Assembly: GCA_005787025.1 (NCBI GenBank)
Contig: SYCH01000067.1
Span: 1 to 5,779, forward strand
Origin: Actinomycetota bacterium
Lineage (GTDB): Bacteria > Actinomycetota > Acidimicrobiia > Acidimicrobiales > Ilumatobacteraceae
Length of the DNA: 5,779 bases
Direction of reading: 5' to 3'
How positions within the stretch are numbered: the stretch's first letter is position 1; each line of letters starts with the position of its first letter. A program made the position numbers and the translations under genes. The notes under the pieces were generated by a model. The model ran no database searches. It had not been told where the DNA came from and worked only from the letters and a program-made list of their open reading frames with translations. This document shows, one piece after another, positions 5,141-5,779 of this stretch.

Positions 5141-5779
5141 TCAGTGGAAGAGTGCCGCGGCCCGTCGGCCTTGACGGCGTCCGTGTTCGGCGGCCGGACG
5201 GCGAAAGTCGGGATCCAGTGAGTTGACCCCCACGGCCTCGGCGGTCTCGTGGTCGGATTGGATGTAGCGAACCGTGCTTCCGTTGGAACGCAGGGAATCG
5301 ACCTCGGCATCCACGGCAGGGGATGGGCCGGCGATGCGCGGAGCGATCACCACCACCTCGGCCGAATCGGTGGCCAGGTGGGCATTGGCTCCGGTACGCA
5401 GTCCGCCGTCGTAGTAACGACGTCCGTGAATGGTGACGCACGGCCACACGCCGGGCACCGCGCAACTGGAAGCCACCGCGTCGACGAGCGACACGCCACT
5501 GCTCTTCGTCCAAGTGACGAACTCCCCGGAGTGAGCATCTATGGCGGTCACGACGAGATCACGCTCGGGCCAGTCGACACCCGACAGACGATGCTCGATG
5601 ACCCGACGTCGCGTGGATTCCTCGACCGTGGTCGCGCCGAGAGCGAGCTCGCCGATGTGTCGCCGTTGTTCGTTCGTGGTGGTGCCGCCGTCGACCATCA
5701 GACCGAAGACCCGCATCAATAGATCGAGGTCGAGGTCGGGGTTGATCTCGTGGTGTTCGTCGGCGACCTGAGCGGCGAA
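5141..5779 (-). CDS. Patatin-like phospholipase, C-terminal part (5' end outside window)
   Basis: The frame is open to the right-hand window edge and ends with TGA at 5143-5141, giving 212 visible C-terminal residues. Patatin-like enzymes are Ser/Asp-dyad lipid acyl hydrolases. The second half of the domain is clear: DLVVTAIDAHSGEFVTW (fragment residues about 74-90), SSGVSLVDAVASSCAVPGVW (93-112), then VTIHGRRYYDGG with the catalytic Asp at fragment residue 124 in the DGG motif, and GANAHLATDSAEVVVIAP. The nucleophile motif GxSxG and the oxyanion-hole Gly cluster should lie beyond the window, so intactness cannot be judged. The tail (SLDPDFRRPAAEHGRRQG) is the Arg-rich end often seen in actinobacterial members, by recall. 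A 73-nt gap with a possible promoter separates it from the next leftward gene. Substrate is unknown, probably a membrane lipid or acyl ester. Confidence 0.9.
   Translation of the reverse strand, partial: FAAQVADEHHEINPDLDLDLLMRVFGLMVDGGTTTNEQRRHIGELALGATTVEESTRRRVIEHRLSGVDWPERDLVVTAIDAHSGEFVTWTKSSGVSLVDAVASSCAVPGVWPCVTIHGRRYYDGGLRTGANAHLATDSAEVVVIAPRIAGPSPAVDAEVDSLRSNGSTVRYIQSDHETAEAVGVNSLDPDFRRPAAEHGRRQGRRAAALFH

Noticed and set aside
5068..5310. N-terminal extension of the PH-like gene to 5310
   Set aside because: It would overlap the patatin coding region by 170 nt and encodes Pro/Arg-rich sequence unlike a protein start, whereas MGFF at 5067 follows a promoter or ribosome-site signal.

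Overview
The window is high-GC DNA that reads like a chromosomal segment of a high-GC actinobacterium, probably of the Acidimicrobiia/Ilumatobacter type. Three points suggest this: a HemQ (coproheme decarboxylase) typical of Gram-positive lineages, TAnnnT -10 elements lying 6-7 nt before start codons (actinobacterial leaderless style), and Thr/Pro-rich linkers on exported proteins. The lineage is an inference from protein character, not from a database search. Seven protein genes fill almost the whole window. The first and last are cut by the window edges. There is no RNA gene, CRISPR array, insertion sequence or gene-free stretch over 300 bases; the largest gap is 73 nt.

Layout: (1) 2-445 (+), the C-terminal end of an ATP-grasp enzyme, converging on (2) 451-1545 (-), a membrane-anchored protein with a Thr/Pro-rich stalk and a predicted beta-rich outer domain. 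(3) 1569-2378 (+), fdhD, diverges from gene 2 across only 23 nt and is followed after 43 nt by (4) 2422-3135 (+), hemQ. HemQ converges with a 4-nt gap on a leftward cluster: (5) 3140-4399 (-), a branched-chain-amino-acid-type ABC substrate-binding lipoprotein; (6) 4396-5067 (-), an uncharacterised protein with a PH/GRAM-like look, whose stop overlaps the start of gene 5 as ATGA; and (7) 5141-5779 (-), the C-terminal part of a patatin-like phospholipase.

Functionally this is mostly housekeeping: FdhD activates the molybdenum cofactor of formate dehydrogenase, and HemQ makes the final step to haem b. The leftward cluster is envelope or lipid themed (lipid hydrolase, possible lipid-binding cytoplasmic protein, solute-binding lipoprotein). 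I see no convincing new defence or mobile system. The most notable signals are regulatory. All four starts that need their own promoter have a TAnnnT hexamer 6-7 nt upstream. The fdhD/gene 2 pair appears to share one TA step between two back-to-back -10 boxes. A small hairpin at the 440-456 convergent junction contains both stop codons.
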